Shown piece by piece: positions 17,071 through 24,462 of a stretch of 44,662 nt of DNA (position 1 is the stretch's first letter; each line of letters opens with the position of its first letter). The stretch covers positions 1 through 44,662 of the forward strand of contig JAEEIH010000006.1 in NCBI GenBank assembly GCA_016281275.1, written 5' to 3'. Below the pieces are notes generated by a model. That model had not been told where the DNA came from, did no database searches, and saw nothing but the letters and a program-made list of their open reading frames with translations. The position numbers were made by a program, and so were the translations under genes. Origin of the DNA: Lachnospiraceae bacterium. GTDB lineage: Bacteria > Bacillota > Clostridia > Lachnospirales > Lachnospiraceae.

Positions 17071-18021
17071 GTGTCTTTCTCAAACAATGTAAAGGAAGAA
17101 CTTTTCAAAGTGCTCCCGCAGGCACGACATTGCAGAATAGCAGAGCTGGCGGCACTTATCGGCTTCGGAGCGACCGAGGTGAGGGCGGATGCCTTTTGTT
17201 TTGATAATCGGATGACCGGACTGAAAGCTCAAACGCTCATATATAGGATTTTCAAATTCGAGTCAGGGGAAGCTGCAGGGAGAAACCTTTTCACGCTGAG
17301 ATGCTCAAAGCCCGAAATGACGGAGATCTTAGAGGCGCTCAAAGTGAAAAAAGGAGATTCTCAAATATTTTCTGTTGACAAGCAAGGACAAAATATCCAT
17401 AATACTTTGCGAAACGATATTGTGCCCGGGATGCTTGTGTGCACGCAGACATGTTGTAAGCGTGCATTCCTGCGCGGAGCCTTTCTGGCATGCGGGTCGC
17501 TTTCCGACCCCGAGAAGGATTATCATCTTGAGTTCGTTCTGAAAAATGAGAAACAGGCGTTTATGCTGAGGGAGGTTCTTTCTTCGCTTTCTGTCGAAAC
17601 GGGAACTGTTATGCGAAAAAAGACGTATGTTCTTTATATAAAGGACAGCGAGATGATAGCGATGCTGCTCACATTGACCGACGCGCATGTGGCGCTTATG
17701 GATCTTGAAAACATCAGGATCCTCAAGGAAGTGCGCAACGACGTGAACAGACGCGTAAATTGTGAGACGGCGAACATCGAAAAGACTGTTCGCGCGGCAT
17801 CGAAGCAGGTGGAGGATATCAGATTTCTGGCTTCCCAGCCGGGATTTGACGAACTTCCCGAGGAACTTAAGGTTACCGCGGCATTGAGACTCGAACATCC
17901 CGAAGTATCGCTTTCGGAGCTTGCGATGTTGCATCCGACATCGGTGAGCAGATCCGGCATCAACCACAGACTGAGAAGGCTTTGCGAACTCGCGGAAAAA
18001 GCCGGAAAAAGAAGGTCGTAG
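17071..18021 (+). CDS. whiA: WhiA-family DNA-binding protein
   Basis: A 316-aa WhiA protein, a LAGLIDADG-like fold joined to a C-terminal helix-turn-helix that influences cell division or metabolism in Gram-positive bacteria. The start is GTG 17071, directly after GGGAGGT (17058-17064), giving the characteristic N-terminus MSFSNNVKEEL. Family stretches include ELAALIGFGA, CCKRAFLRGAFLACGS, YHLEFVL, NCETANIEKTV and a C-terminal HTH with HPEVSLSELAML and SRSGINHRLRRL. The order whiA then a HPr-like gene is the same as whiA-crh of Bacillus. A CCGATT/AATCGG hairpin lies about 40 bp before the gene. Confidence 0.93.
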   Translation: MSFSNNVKEELFKVLPQARHCRIAELAALIGFGATEVRADAFCFDNRMTGLKAQTLIYRIFKFESGEAAGRNLFTLRCSKPEMTEILEALKVKKGDSQIFSVDKQGQNIHNTLRNDIVPGMLVCTQTCCKRAFLRGAFLACGSLSDPEKDYHLEFVLKNEKQAFMLREVLSSLSVETGTVMRKKTYVLYIKDSEMIAMLLTLTDAHVALMDLENIRILKEVRNDVNRRVNCETANIEKTVRAASKQVEDIRFLASQPGFDELPEELKVTAALRLEHPEVSLSELAMLHPTSVSRSGINHRLRRLCELAEKAGKRRS

Positions 18022-18046
18022 CCGGATTGATAGGGAAATATTGTAA

Positions 18047-18147
18047 CAGATCAGAAGCGGTAAAACCGCTTCTAAAGAGTGGCTTGGTACATGGTTGTGT
18101 ATCCGGCAAGAAATCAGAAGTGGCTGAAGCCACTTCTAAAGAGGAGA
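18047..18147 (+). promoter_or_regulatory. Paired-hairpin leader of crh
   Basis: Two 9-bp hairpins in the gap between whiA and crh: AGAAGCGGT-AAA-ACCGCTTCT (18053-18073) and AGAAGTGGC-TGAA-GCCACTTCT (18116-18137). Both are preceded by ATC and followed by AAAGAG. Stem changes are compensatory between the two. The second is followed by AAAGAGGAG (18138-18146), the ribosome-binding site of crh. The flanks GGC(A/G)AG(A/G)AATCA and TAAAGAGGAGA match the second hairpin of the hydC leader. Confidence 0.65.
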
Positions 18148-18153
18148 TTAAAA

Positions 18154-18420
18154 ATGCTTCGCAAGGAAATGCAAATAGACGTGAGCAGGGAGTCCGAGAA
18201 TCCCCCGATTGCAAAGCTTGTACAGGAGGCGAGCAGGTTTTCGAGCTCTATCTTTTTTGAGTACAAGGACAAAAACGTTAATGCCAAAAGCATTATGGGG
18301 ATGATGACCTTTATCGGCATCATGAAGAAAGCACTCGAGGCAAACGATAAGATCACGCTCAGCGTCGACGGAACCGATGAAGATGATGCATTAAAGAGCA
18401 TGAGTTCATTCTTCAATTAA
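18154..18420 (+). CDS. crh: Crh-like HPr homologue lacking His15
   Basis: An 88-aa HPr-fold protein that aligns without gaps to Bacillus Crh through the first 49 residues. The regulatory phosphorylation site is intact (NAKSIMG, Ser46), as are LVQEASRF and VNAK. The PTS phosphocarrier histidine is absent: position 15 is Glu, and Arg17 is Pro, in the stretch SRESENPPIAK. It therefore cannot carry PEP-derived phosphate and should act only as a substrate of HprK and a corepressor of CcpA-type regulation. Start ATG 18154 has GAGGAG at 18141-18146. It is the last gene of a whiA-crh unit closed by the terminator at 18481. It could be named as an HPr-family protein instead. Confidence 0.88.
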   Translation: MLRKEMQIDVSRESENPPIAKLVQEASRFSSSIFFEYKDKNVNAKSIMGMMTFIGIMKKALEANDKITLSVDGTDEDDALKSMSSFFN

Positions 18421-18480
18421 CACCCCCGTGACTAAAATCGGGGAACCGCTTTTTCGATGAGAAATACTTGTTTTTTTGGG

Positions 18481-18511
18481 ACGCACTGCCGGTTTGCGGC
18501 GGTGCGTTTTT
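18481..18511 (+). terminator. Intrinsic terminator after crh
   Basis: An 11-bp stem ACGCACTGCCG (18481-18491) with CGGCGGTGCGT (18497-18507), one T-G pair, a 5-nt loop and a following T-run. It closes the whiA-crh transcript. Confidence 0.85.
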
Positions 18512-18525
18512 GTGCGATAAACGAA

Positions 18526-18634
18526 AGCCGTCTGTTGCAAGCTTGCTTGTGAACAGACGGCTGAGTGAACGGACATCGAGCGGACTTGTACGCGAGATGT
18601 CCCGTCGAATCGAGTAGGAGTCAGCCTACTCGAT
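18526..18634. repeat. Cluster of three hairpins downstream of crh
   Basis: Three consecutive inverted repeats: AGCCGTCTGTT/AACAGACGGCT (18526-18536, 18552-18562) with the palindrome GCAAGCTTGC in its loop; GGACATC/GATGTCC (18571-18577, 18596-18602); and ATCGAGTAGG/CCTACTCGAT (18609-18618, 18625-18634). None has a T-tract. No coding potential is seen. Confidence 0.7.
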
Positions 18635-18677
18635 CTGTGTTATCTGTTCTTCCGGTGATGGTTCTTTTATATTGCTT

Positions 18678-18813
18678 CTCATTTTTACCGATGAAATTAT
18701 GCTTTTTCACCTCATTTTACCCATGTATTTTTATTTGTTATTTCTGTAGCAGTCAAGATTTACCGATGTAATTTAACATTTTATTCATCTCATTTTACCG
18801 ATGTTATTTTTAT
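18678..18813. repeat. AT-rich direct repeats (TTTACCGATG type)
   Basis: Four copies of a motif close to CTCATTTTACCGATGTTATT begin near 18678, 18711, 18756 and 18789. Spacing is about 33, 45 and 33 bp. They precede a TATAAT box at 18843-18848. They could be binding sites for a repressor or activator; nothing else supports that. Confidence 0.5.
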
Positions 18814-18817
18814 TTTT

Positions 18818-18848
18818 TTGTGGTAATGGATTGTTTTTTTACTATAAT
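18818..18848 (+). promoter_or_regulatory. Possible promoter of the 18.85-19.02 kb RNA
   Basis: TATAAT at 18843-18848 with a weak TTGTGG (18818-18823) at 19-bp spacing. It would start a transcript near 18855. Confidence 0.4.
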
Positions 18849-18854
18849 ATTATG

Positions 18855-19021
18855 TAGGGAAATTGCTGTGAAATCGCTGGTGACTTTTCAGGTTTTTTCG
18901 CACTCTCGGTGATACCGCGACCGTTCGGCCTGGAAGTATCCCGGATGTCGGGGAATCCTACCACATGTGAAAAGTGCCGCGAAGCCTTGAGTGAAGCGGA
19001 TTTGACGGCAGTCGAGCCTTA
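18855..19021 (+). ncRNA. Candidate structured RNA of about 167 nt
   Basis: This region between the promoter-like TATAAT and the deacetylase gene has no credible gene but can fold end to end. TAGGG (18855-18859) can pair with CCTTA (19017-19021). CTGTGAAATC near 18866 can pair with GATTTGACGGCAG near 18999. ACTTTTCA near 18884 can pair with TGAAAAGT near 18968. Inner hairpins include CGGT-GAT-ACCG and CCCGG-ATGT-CGGGG. Length and end-to-end pairing recall 6S RNA, but I do not recognise 6S signature sequences. It could instead be the distal leader of the next gene. Confidence 0.3.
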
Positions 19022-19048
19022 AAAATATAAATAACAAAAAAATATATA

Positions 19049-19078
19049 TTGCAATAATATATATTTGTGTGATATTAT
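19049..19078 (+). promoter_or_regulatory. Promoter of the polysaccharide deacetylase gene
   Basis: TTGCAA (19049-19054), 18-bp AT-rich spacer, TATTAT (19073-19078). The predicted start near 19085 is about 20 nt before the ATG. Confidence 0.55.
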
Positions 19079-19104
19079 TCTGTATCGACAGAGAAAGAGG
19101 CAGT

Positions 19105-20715
19105 ATGAGCAAAGACAGGATCAGGATACTTGTTATTTTGGGTGAGCTTGTTGTTATCTGTGTTTTGGCACTTGTGATCTTGACTCCGAAGAATTCCGTG
19201 ACATCGGTAAATGCGGATACCGTTGAGGTCGTCAGGGCTTCGCATGAAGGCGGTATTCTGCCGCCGGGGGAGGAACGGACTGCCGGAGTCACAGCGGAAG
19301 ATGAGGAGACCTCGGATGTAAAAGAGGGAGAGGATGAAGCTCTCGACACATCTGTCCTTCGTGAAAATTCCACGGACAAAGCATATCCCACAAGAGATTC
19401 TGCCACCGGCATGGAAATTCCTTACAGAGCCGGCGGAATTCCCGGTAATCCGGGCCATGGCGGGGGCATAATGTCCGAAGAAACCACGATTGAAGTCGAA
19501 GTCGGGAATGCCGACGTCGGCAAATACATGTCTTCGGGGATAGGTGTTACGGGAGGATCCGCACCGGAGAACGAAGCAGCGCTCAAGGCAGCGATGTATG
19601 ACTACGACGCCGCCATAGACATCATTAAAGCGATTCCCGATTTTGATAAGAGCGAGGAGCTCAAGGCGACCGTTCGCGAGTACGAGGCTGCGCGCGACAA
19701 GCTGGTTCAATGGGAGGACAATACTCAGATCAGCCATTTGTTTGTTCACTCACTTATCGTCGATACGGCGAGGGCATTCAGAAAAGGGAGTTCTCAGCCT
19801 GTCGGCTACAATAAGTACATGACCACGGTCGGAGAATTTAAGGCAATGCTTGAGTCTCTTTACGAGAAAGGCTACGTGCTTGTCAGCATGCATGATATCG
19901 CCGAGCGTTACGTTGATGCCGACGGAGTTGAGAAGCTTCGCAAGAAGCCGATTTACCTTCCCGCAGGCAAGACGCCTTTTGTTCTGTCGCAGGACGATGT
20001 TAATTATTATGCATATATGGATAATGACGGGTTCGCCGACAGACTCGTGATCGGCGAGGACGGAAGACCGACCTGTCAGTACACAGACACGGACGGCACC
20101 GTTTCATACGGTGAATATGATGTTCTTCCGATAGTTGACAATTTCCTTCTTAAGCATCCGGATTTTTCGTACAGAGGAGCAAAAGGAATACTCGCTGTAA
20201 CCGGTTATGAGGGTGCGCTCGGATATGATACGGGATGGCACATGTACGATCGTGACAACCCCGAAGAGGCTGCCAAGCTTAAAGAGCAGCAGGAAGCGGC
20301 AAAAGCGGTTGCGGACGCCATAAAGGCGGACGGCTGGGAATTCGCAAGCCACAGCTACACGCACACCGACATGAAGACAAATTCCTTGGATAAGGTTAAA
20401 TATGACACCGACAAGTGGGAGCGCGAGGTAGAGCCGATCCTCGGTGAAACGGATCTCTACATTTACCCCTTCGGAAGTGACATCTGTGACTGGAGAGGCT
20501 ACAAGGGCGATAAATATGAGTACCTTAAAAAGGCCGGTTTCTGGTACTTCTGCAATGTTGATGCATCAAGATACTGGATCCAGATCAAGGATGGCTACAT
20601 GCGCATGGGTCGCATCAATGCGGATGGCGAAAGAATGGTCAAGACGCCGAACAAGCTTGATTATTTCTTTGACTCGGCTAAGATCCTCGATAAAACCAGA
20701 CCCGCTCTTGAGTAA
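19105..20715 (+). CDS. Membrane-anchored polysaccharide deacetylase
   Basis: A 536-aa protein with an N-terminal hydrophobic anchor (residues about 7-27), a Glu/Gly-rich linker of about 110 residues, a helical segment (about 155-205), and a C-terminal carbohydrate esterase 4 (NodB-like) domain. The catalytic motifs are visible: SQDD (about residues 295-298, Asp pair), SHSYTHT (about 414-420, metal-binding His pair) and YIYPFGSD. It should remove acetyl groups from cell-wall GlcNAc or another external polysaccharide. ATG 19105 follows AGAGG and is preferred over the frame's first start at 19069. A 48-bp repeat array separates it from dnaE. Confidence 0.85.
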   Translation: MSKDRIRILVILGELVVICVLALVILTPKNSVTSVNADTVEVVRASHEGGILPPGEERTAGVTAEDEETSDVKEGEDEALDTSVLRENSTDKAYPTRDSATGMEIPYRAGGIPGNPGHGGGIMSEETTIEVEVGNADVGKYMSSGIGVTGGSAPENEAALKAAMYDYDAAIDIIKAIPDFDKSEELKATVREYEAARDKLVQWEDNTQISHLFVHSLIVDTARAFRKGSSQPVGYNKYMTTVGEFKAMLESLYEKGYVLVSMHDIAERYVDADGVEKLRKKPIYLPAGKTPFVLSQDDVNYYAYMDNDGFADRLVIGEDGRPTCQYTDTDGTVSYGEYDVLPIVDNFLLKHPDFSYRGAKGILAVTGYEGALGYDTGWHMYDRDNPEEAAKLKEQQEAAKAVADAIKADGWEFASHSYTHTDMKTNSLDKVKYDTDKWEREVEPILGETDLYIYPFGSDICDWRGYKGDKYEYLKKAGFWYFCNVDASRYWIQIKDGYMRMGRINADGERMVKTPNKLDYFFDSAKILDKTRPALE

Positions 20716-20727
20716 CATGCTGCAGTC

Positions 20728-20898
20728 GGTACGCCGGGGGTCCGTGCAGTTCCGACAGAAACGGCACCTTGGAACGGTACGCCGGGAGTCCGTGCAGTTC
20801 CGACAGAAACGGCACCATGGAACGGTACGCCGGGGGTCCGCGCAATTCCGACAGAAACGGCACCTTGGAACGGTACGCCGGGAGTCCGTGCTTTCCGG
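20728..20898. repeat. 48-bp tandem repeat array between deacetylase gene and dnaE
   Basis: Units begin with GGTACGCCGGG at 20728, 20776, 20824 and 20872, an exact 48-bp period; the fourth is truncated after about 25 bp. Differences between copies are few (GGG or GAG, CCTT or CCAT). Each unit holds GTTCC...GGAAC and CCG...CGG complements. No spacer variation is present, so it is not a CRISPR array. Confidence 0.9.
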
Positions 20899-20964
20899 AT
20901 CGCAGAACAATTACCTCAGGATCCGCGGCGTTGGAACGGAAGCCTAAAAAGGAGTTTTGTACAT

Positions 20965-23900
20965 ATGGCGTTTACACACCTTCATGTCCATACGGAATAC
21001 AGTCTTCTTGACGGCTCATCCAAGATAGATGAGATCGTCAGGCATGCAAAGGAGCTTGGGCAGGATTCGCTTGCCATAACTGACCACGGGGTCATGTATG
21101 GAGCCATTGCGTTTTATAAAAAGTGTCTTGAGCAGGAAATAAAGCCGATCATCGGTTGCGAGATCTATGTCGCTCCGGGATCGCGCTTTGAAAAGGAAGG
21201 AAGTACCGGAGATGACCGGTACAGGCATCTGATACTTCTTGCGAAGGACAATGACGGTTATAAAAATCTTATCAAGATCGTTTCGAAGGGCTTTACGGAA
21301 GGCTTTTATTATAAACCGAGAGTGGACCTGGAAGTGCTTCGCGAATACCATGAGGGAATCATTGCGCTTTCAGCCTGCCTTGCGGGAGAGGTTGCTTATT
21401 ACCTTCGACGGCAGCTTTATGATGAGGGCAAAGAAGCGGCGCTGAGGCTGCTTGATATATTCGGAGAAGGAAATTTCTTCCTCGAGCTTCAGGACCACGG
21501 TATACCCGAGCAGGCGCTTGTAAACGAACAACTTGTCAGGATGTCAAACGAAACCGGGATCCCGCTCGTTGCGACAAACGACGTGCATTATACATATGCG
21601 GAGGATGCGGGACCGCATGATGTGCTTCTTTGCATCCAGACCCAGCGAAAGGTCAGCGACACAGACAGAATGCGATATGACGGAGGACAGTTTTTCCTCA
21701 AATCAGAGGATGAGATGAGAAGCTTGTTCCCATACGCGCCGGAAGCGATCGACAATACAGCGGGGATTGCGGAAAGGTGCAATGTCACGTTCACCTTCAA
21801 TGAGTACAAGCTCCCGCATTTTGATGTTCCGGACGGATTCACTCCGTACACATATCTCGAGAGCCTTTGCAGGAAGGGACTCAAGGAGAGGTACGGCAAA
21901 GAGACCGGGGAGAAATTTGCTTCCCTTGAGGAAAGGCTCGAATTCGAGCTTAAGACCATCAGCAATATGGGATTCGTCGATTATTTCCTGATCGTTTGGG
22001 ACTTCATTCATTTTGCGCGTGAAAATGACATAGCGGTCGGACCCGGTCGTGGAAGTGCGGCGGGAAGCGTTGTGGCATATACGCTTGGAATAACAAACAT
22101 TGATCCCATCAAATTTTCGCTCTTTTTTGAGAGATTCCTCAATCCCGAGCGTGTTACGATGCCGGATATCGACATTGACTTCTGTTATGTGCGCAGACCC
22201 GAAGTTATCGATTATGTTACACGAAAATACGGCGCCGACAGAGTTGTCCAGATCGTTACTTTCGGTACGCTCGCGGCTCGAGGCGTGATAAGGGATGTCG
22301 GACGAGCAATGGACATGACCTACGCGCAGACCGATAGGATCGCAAAGATGATCCCGATGGAACTCAATATGACGCTCGACAAGGCGCTCAGCGTTAATCC
22401 GCAGCTGCGCGAGGCCTACGAGAAAGAACAGGATGTTCACACTCTCATCGATACCTCTAAGAGACTCGAAGGGCTGCCGCGTCATACATCGATCCATGCA
22501 GCCGGAGTGGTTATAGCGCCGGCTCCCGCGGATGAATTTGTTCCGCTTTCGAGGTCGGGCGACGGAGCAATAACAACACAATATACGATGACAACTCTTG
22601 AGGAGCTCGGGCTGCTCAAGATGGACTTCCTGGGGCTCAGGACGCTGACCGTTATACAGGACACAGTCCGCGCGGTAAACGAGACCTACCCCGACAGAAA
22701 CCTTGATATAAATGAGATCGACCTTGCCGACCCGAACATCTACGAGCTCATCTCGCAAGGCAGGACGGAGGGCGTTTTCCAGCTTGAAAGCAGCGGAATG
22801 ACTTCGTTCATGAAGGAGCTTGCGCCCTCGTGCATTGAGGATATTATCGCAGGCATCGCGCTTTATCGTCCGGGACCGATGGATTTTATCCCCAAATATC
22901 TCGCGGGAAAGAAGAATCCGGAAAGCGTTATGTACGAATGTGAGGAGCTCAGACCGATCCTTTCGCCGACCTACGGTTGTATAGTTTATCAGGAGCAGGT
23001 CATGCAGATAGTGCGAAACCTTGCGGGATACAGCTTTGGTCGCTCGGATCTTGTGCGACGCGCCATGTCAAAAAAGAAGCAGTCGGTCATGGATAAGGAG
23101 AGAGCGAATTTCGTCGGCGGGAATGAGGCGGAAGGCGTTCCGGGATGTAAAGCAAACGGAATCCCGGAGAAGATCGCCAATAAGATATTCGACGAAATGA
23201 TCGACTTCGCAAAATATGCGTTCAATAAAGCGCATGCGGCGGCATATGCGGTGGTCGCGATGCAGACGGCATTCCTCAAATGCTACTACCCGGTTGAATT
23301 CATGGCAGCGCTCTTGACGTCCGTCACGGAAAATTCCGACAAGGTTGCCAATTACATCTTTATATGCAGAAAGATGGGGATCAGGCTTCTGCCTCCGGAT
23401 GTCAATGAGGGAGGAAGCACTTTTACAGCCTGCGGAAAAGATGTGCGATATTCGCTTTCCGCCATTAAGGGGCTCGGTACGGCTGTTGTTGATGTGATCG
23501 TTGAGGAAAGATCCCGCGGCGGGAAATTTAAGAGCCTGAGGGATTTCATGGAGAGGCTCTCGTCAAAGGAGAGCAATAAACGTGTTATAGAAAGTCTTAT
23601 CAAGGCCGGCGCGCTGGACAGTCTGCCGGGTTCGAGAAGACAGAAGATGGTTGTTTATACGGACATTCTTGAAGGCGTTGCGATCGAAAAGAAAAAGACC
23701 GTTACCGGTCAGATGAACATGTTTGACCTCGGCGACGCGGGGCTGGCACGGGAGAATACAGAGGAATTTCCGGATATTCCGGATTACGATGTTTCCGAAA
23801 AGCTTGAGCTTGAAAAGGAAGTGCTCGGAATCTACGTCAGCGGTCATCCGCTCGATGCCTACAAGGAAATCCTTGATAAGAACGTTACTGCGACTAGCCT

Positions 23901-24447
23901 TAATTTCCTGCTTGATGAGGAAACGGGAGAGGTTGATCTTGAAGACAGGCAGAAAGTCGTGATCGGAGGGATCGTTTCGAACAAAAGTGTTAAGACCACA
24001 AGATCCGGTTCTCTCATGGCGTTCCTTACGGTTGAGGACCTTTACGGAAAGGTCGAGGTGCTCATGTTCCCGAAGGATTACGAAAAGTACGGGGACAAGC
24101 TCGATGTGAACGACAAGGTGCTTATAAAAGGAACCGCAAGCGTGGATGAGGAAAAAGGCTCGACTCTTTTGTTCTCGGACTTCACAGACCTCACCTCGTA
24201 CCCGAAGACGATCTGGGTGAAATTTAACGACGAGGCGGCCTTTGAAAACGGCAGAGTATTTCTCGGAACAGAGCTTGAGGATCGGCTCGGACACGATAAA
24301 TGCATTGTTTACATTGAAGAAACGAAGAGAAAGATCCTGTTCGATGACAGCGGGACGCTTGCCACTCCGCAATTGCTGGAAGCGCTGAGAAAAAAGTTCG
24401 GAGAGGAAAATGTGGTCGTGTCGGTCGGCAAATATTGGAAGAACTGA
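20965..24447 (+). CDS. dnaE: DNA polymerase III alpha subunit DnaE
   Basis: A 1160-aa replicative polymerase alpha subunit. ATG 20965 follows AAAAAGGAG and opens with the PHP domain motif HLHVHTEYSLLDG. The palm region has GPGRGSAAGSVVAYTLG and PDIDIDF (about residues 395-401, catalytic Asp residues), with LPRHTSIHAAGVVIAP, DFLGLRTLTVI and RPGPMDFIP further on. The fingers and helix-hairpin-helix regions follow, then an OB fold near residues 1000-1075 (VVIGGIVSNKSVKTTRSG, MAFLTVEDLYGKVEVLMFP). Length and lack of an exonuclease insert place it in the DnaE rather than PolC class. It precedes phosphofructokinase by 15 bp, the common dnaE-pfkA order of Firmicutes. Confidence 0.96.
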   Translation: MAFTHLHVHTEYSLLDGSSKIDEIVRHAKELGQDSLAITDHGVMYGAIAFYKKCLEQEIKPIIGCEIYVAPGSRFEKEGSTGDDRYRHLILLAKDNDGYKNLIKIVSKGFTEGFYYKPRVDLEVLREYHEGIIALSACLAGEVAYYLRRQLYDEGKEAALRLLDIFGEGNFFLELQDHGIPEQALVNEQLVRMSNETGIPLVATNDVHYTYAEDAGPHDVLLCIQTQRKVSDTDRMRYDGGQFFLKSEDEMRSLFPYAPEAIDNTAGIAERCNVTFTFNEYKLPHFDVPDGFTPYTYLESLCRKGLKERYGKETGEKFASLEERLEFELKTISNMGFVDYFLIVWDFIHFARENDIAVGPGRGSAAGSVVAYTLGITNIDPIKFSLFFERFLNPERVTMPDIDIDFCYVRRPEVIDYVTRKYGADRVVQIVTFGTLAARGVIRDVGRAMDMTYAQTDRIAKMIPMELNMTLDKALSVNPQLREAYEKEQDVHTLIDTSKRLEGLPRHTSIHAAGVVIAPAPADEFVPLSRSGDGAITTQYTMTTLEELGLLKMDFLGLRTLTVIQDTVRAVNETYPDRNLDINEIDLADPNIYELISQGRTEGVFQLESSGMTSFMKELAPSCIEDIIAGIALYRPGPMDFIPKYLAGKKNPESVMYECEELRPILSPTYGCIVYQEQVMQIVRNLAGYSFGRSDLVRRAMSKKKQSVMDKERANFVGGNEAEGVPGCKANGIPEKIANKIFDEMIDFAKYAFNKAHAAAYAVVAMQTAFLKCYYPVEFMAALLTSVTENSDKVANYIFICRKMGIRLLPPDVNEGGSTFTACGKDVRYSLSAIKGLGTAVVDVIVEERSRGGKFKSLRDFMERLSSKESNKRVIESLIKAGALDSLPGSRRQKMVVYTDILEGVAIEKKKTVTGQMNMFDLGDAGLARENTEEFPDIPDYDVSEKLELEKEVLGIYVSGHPLDAYKEILDKNVTATSLNFLLDEETGEVDLEDRQKVVIGGIVSNKSVKTTRSGSLMAFLTVEDLYGKVEVLMFPKDYEKYGDKLDVNDKVLIKGTASVDEEKGSTLLFSDFTDLTSYPKTIWVKFNDEAAFENGRVFLGTELEDRLGHDKCIVYIEETKRKILFDDSGTLATPQLLEALRKKFGEENVVVSVGKYWKN

Positions 24448-24462
24448 GAAACGGAGGTTGCT

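Noticed and set aside
18905-18925. T-box-like string GGTGATACCGCGA
   Set aside because: The tRNA-pairing TGGN bulge is not intact, no specifier stem or terminator is evident, and no aminoacyl-tRNA synthetase or amino-acid gene follows.
20728-20898. CRISPR-like look of the 48-bp array
   Set aside because: The whole unit is repeated with no unique spacers, and no cas genes are near. The same holds for the arrays at 14801, 33899, 36496 and 44469.
20566-20910. Minus-strand cysteine-rich repeat ORF (CRFCRNC units)
   Set aside because: It arises from the 48-bp tandem array, lacks a ribosome-binding site, and runs antisense into the deacetylase gene.
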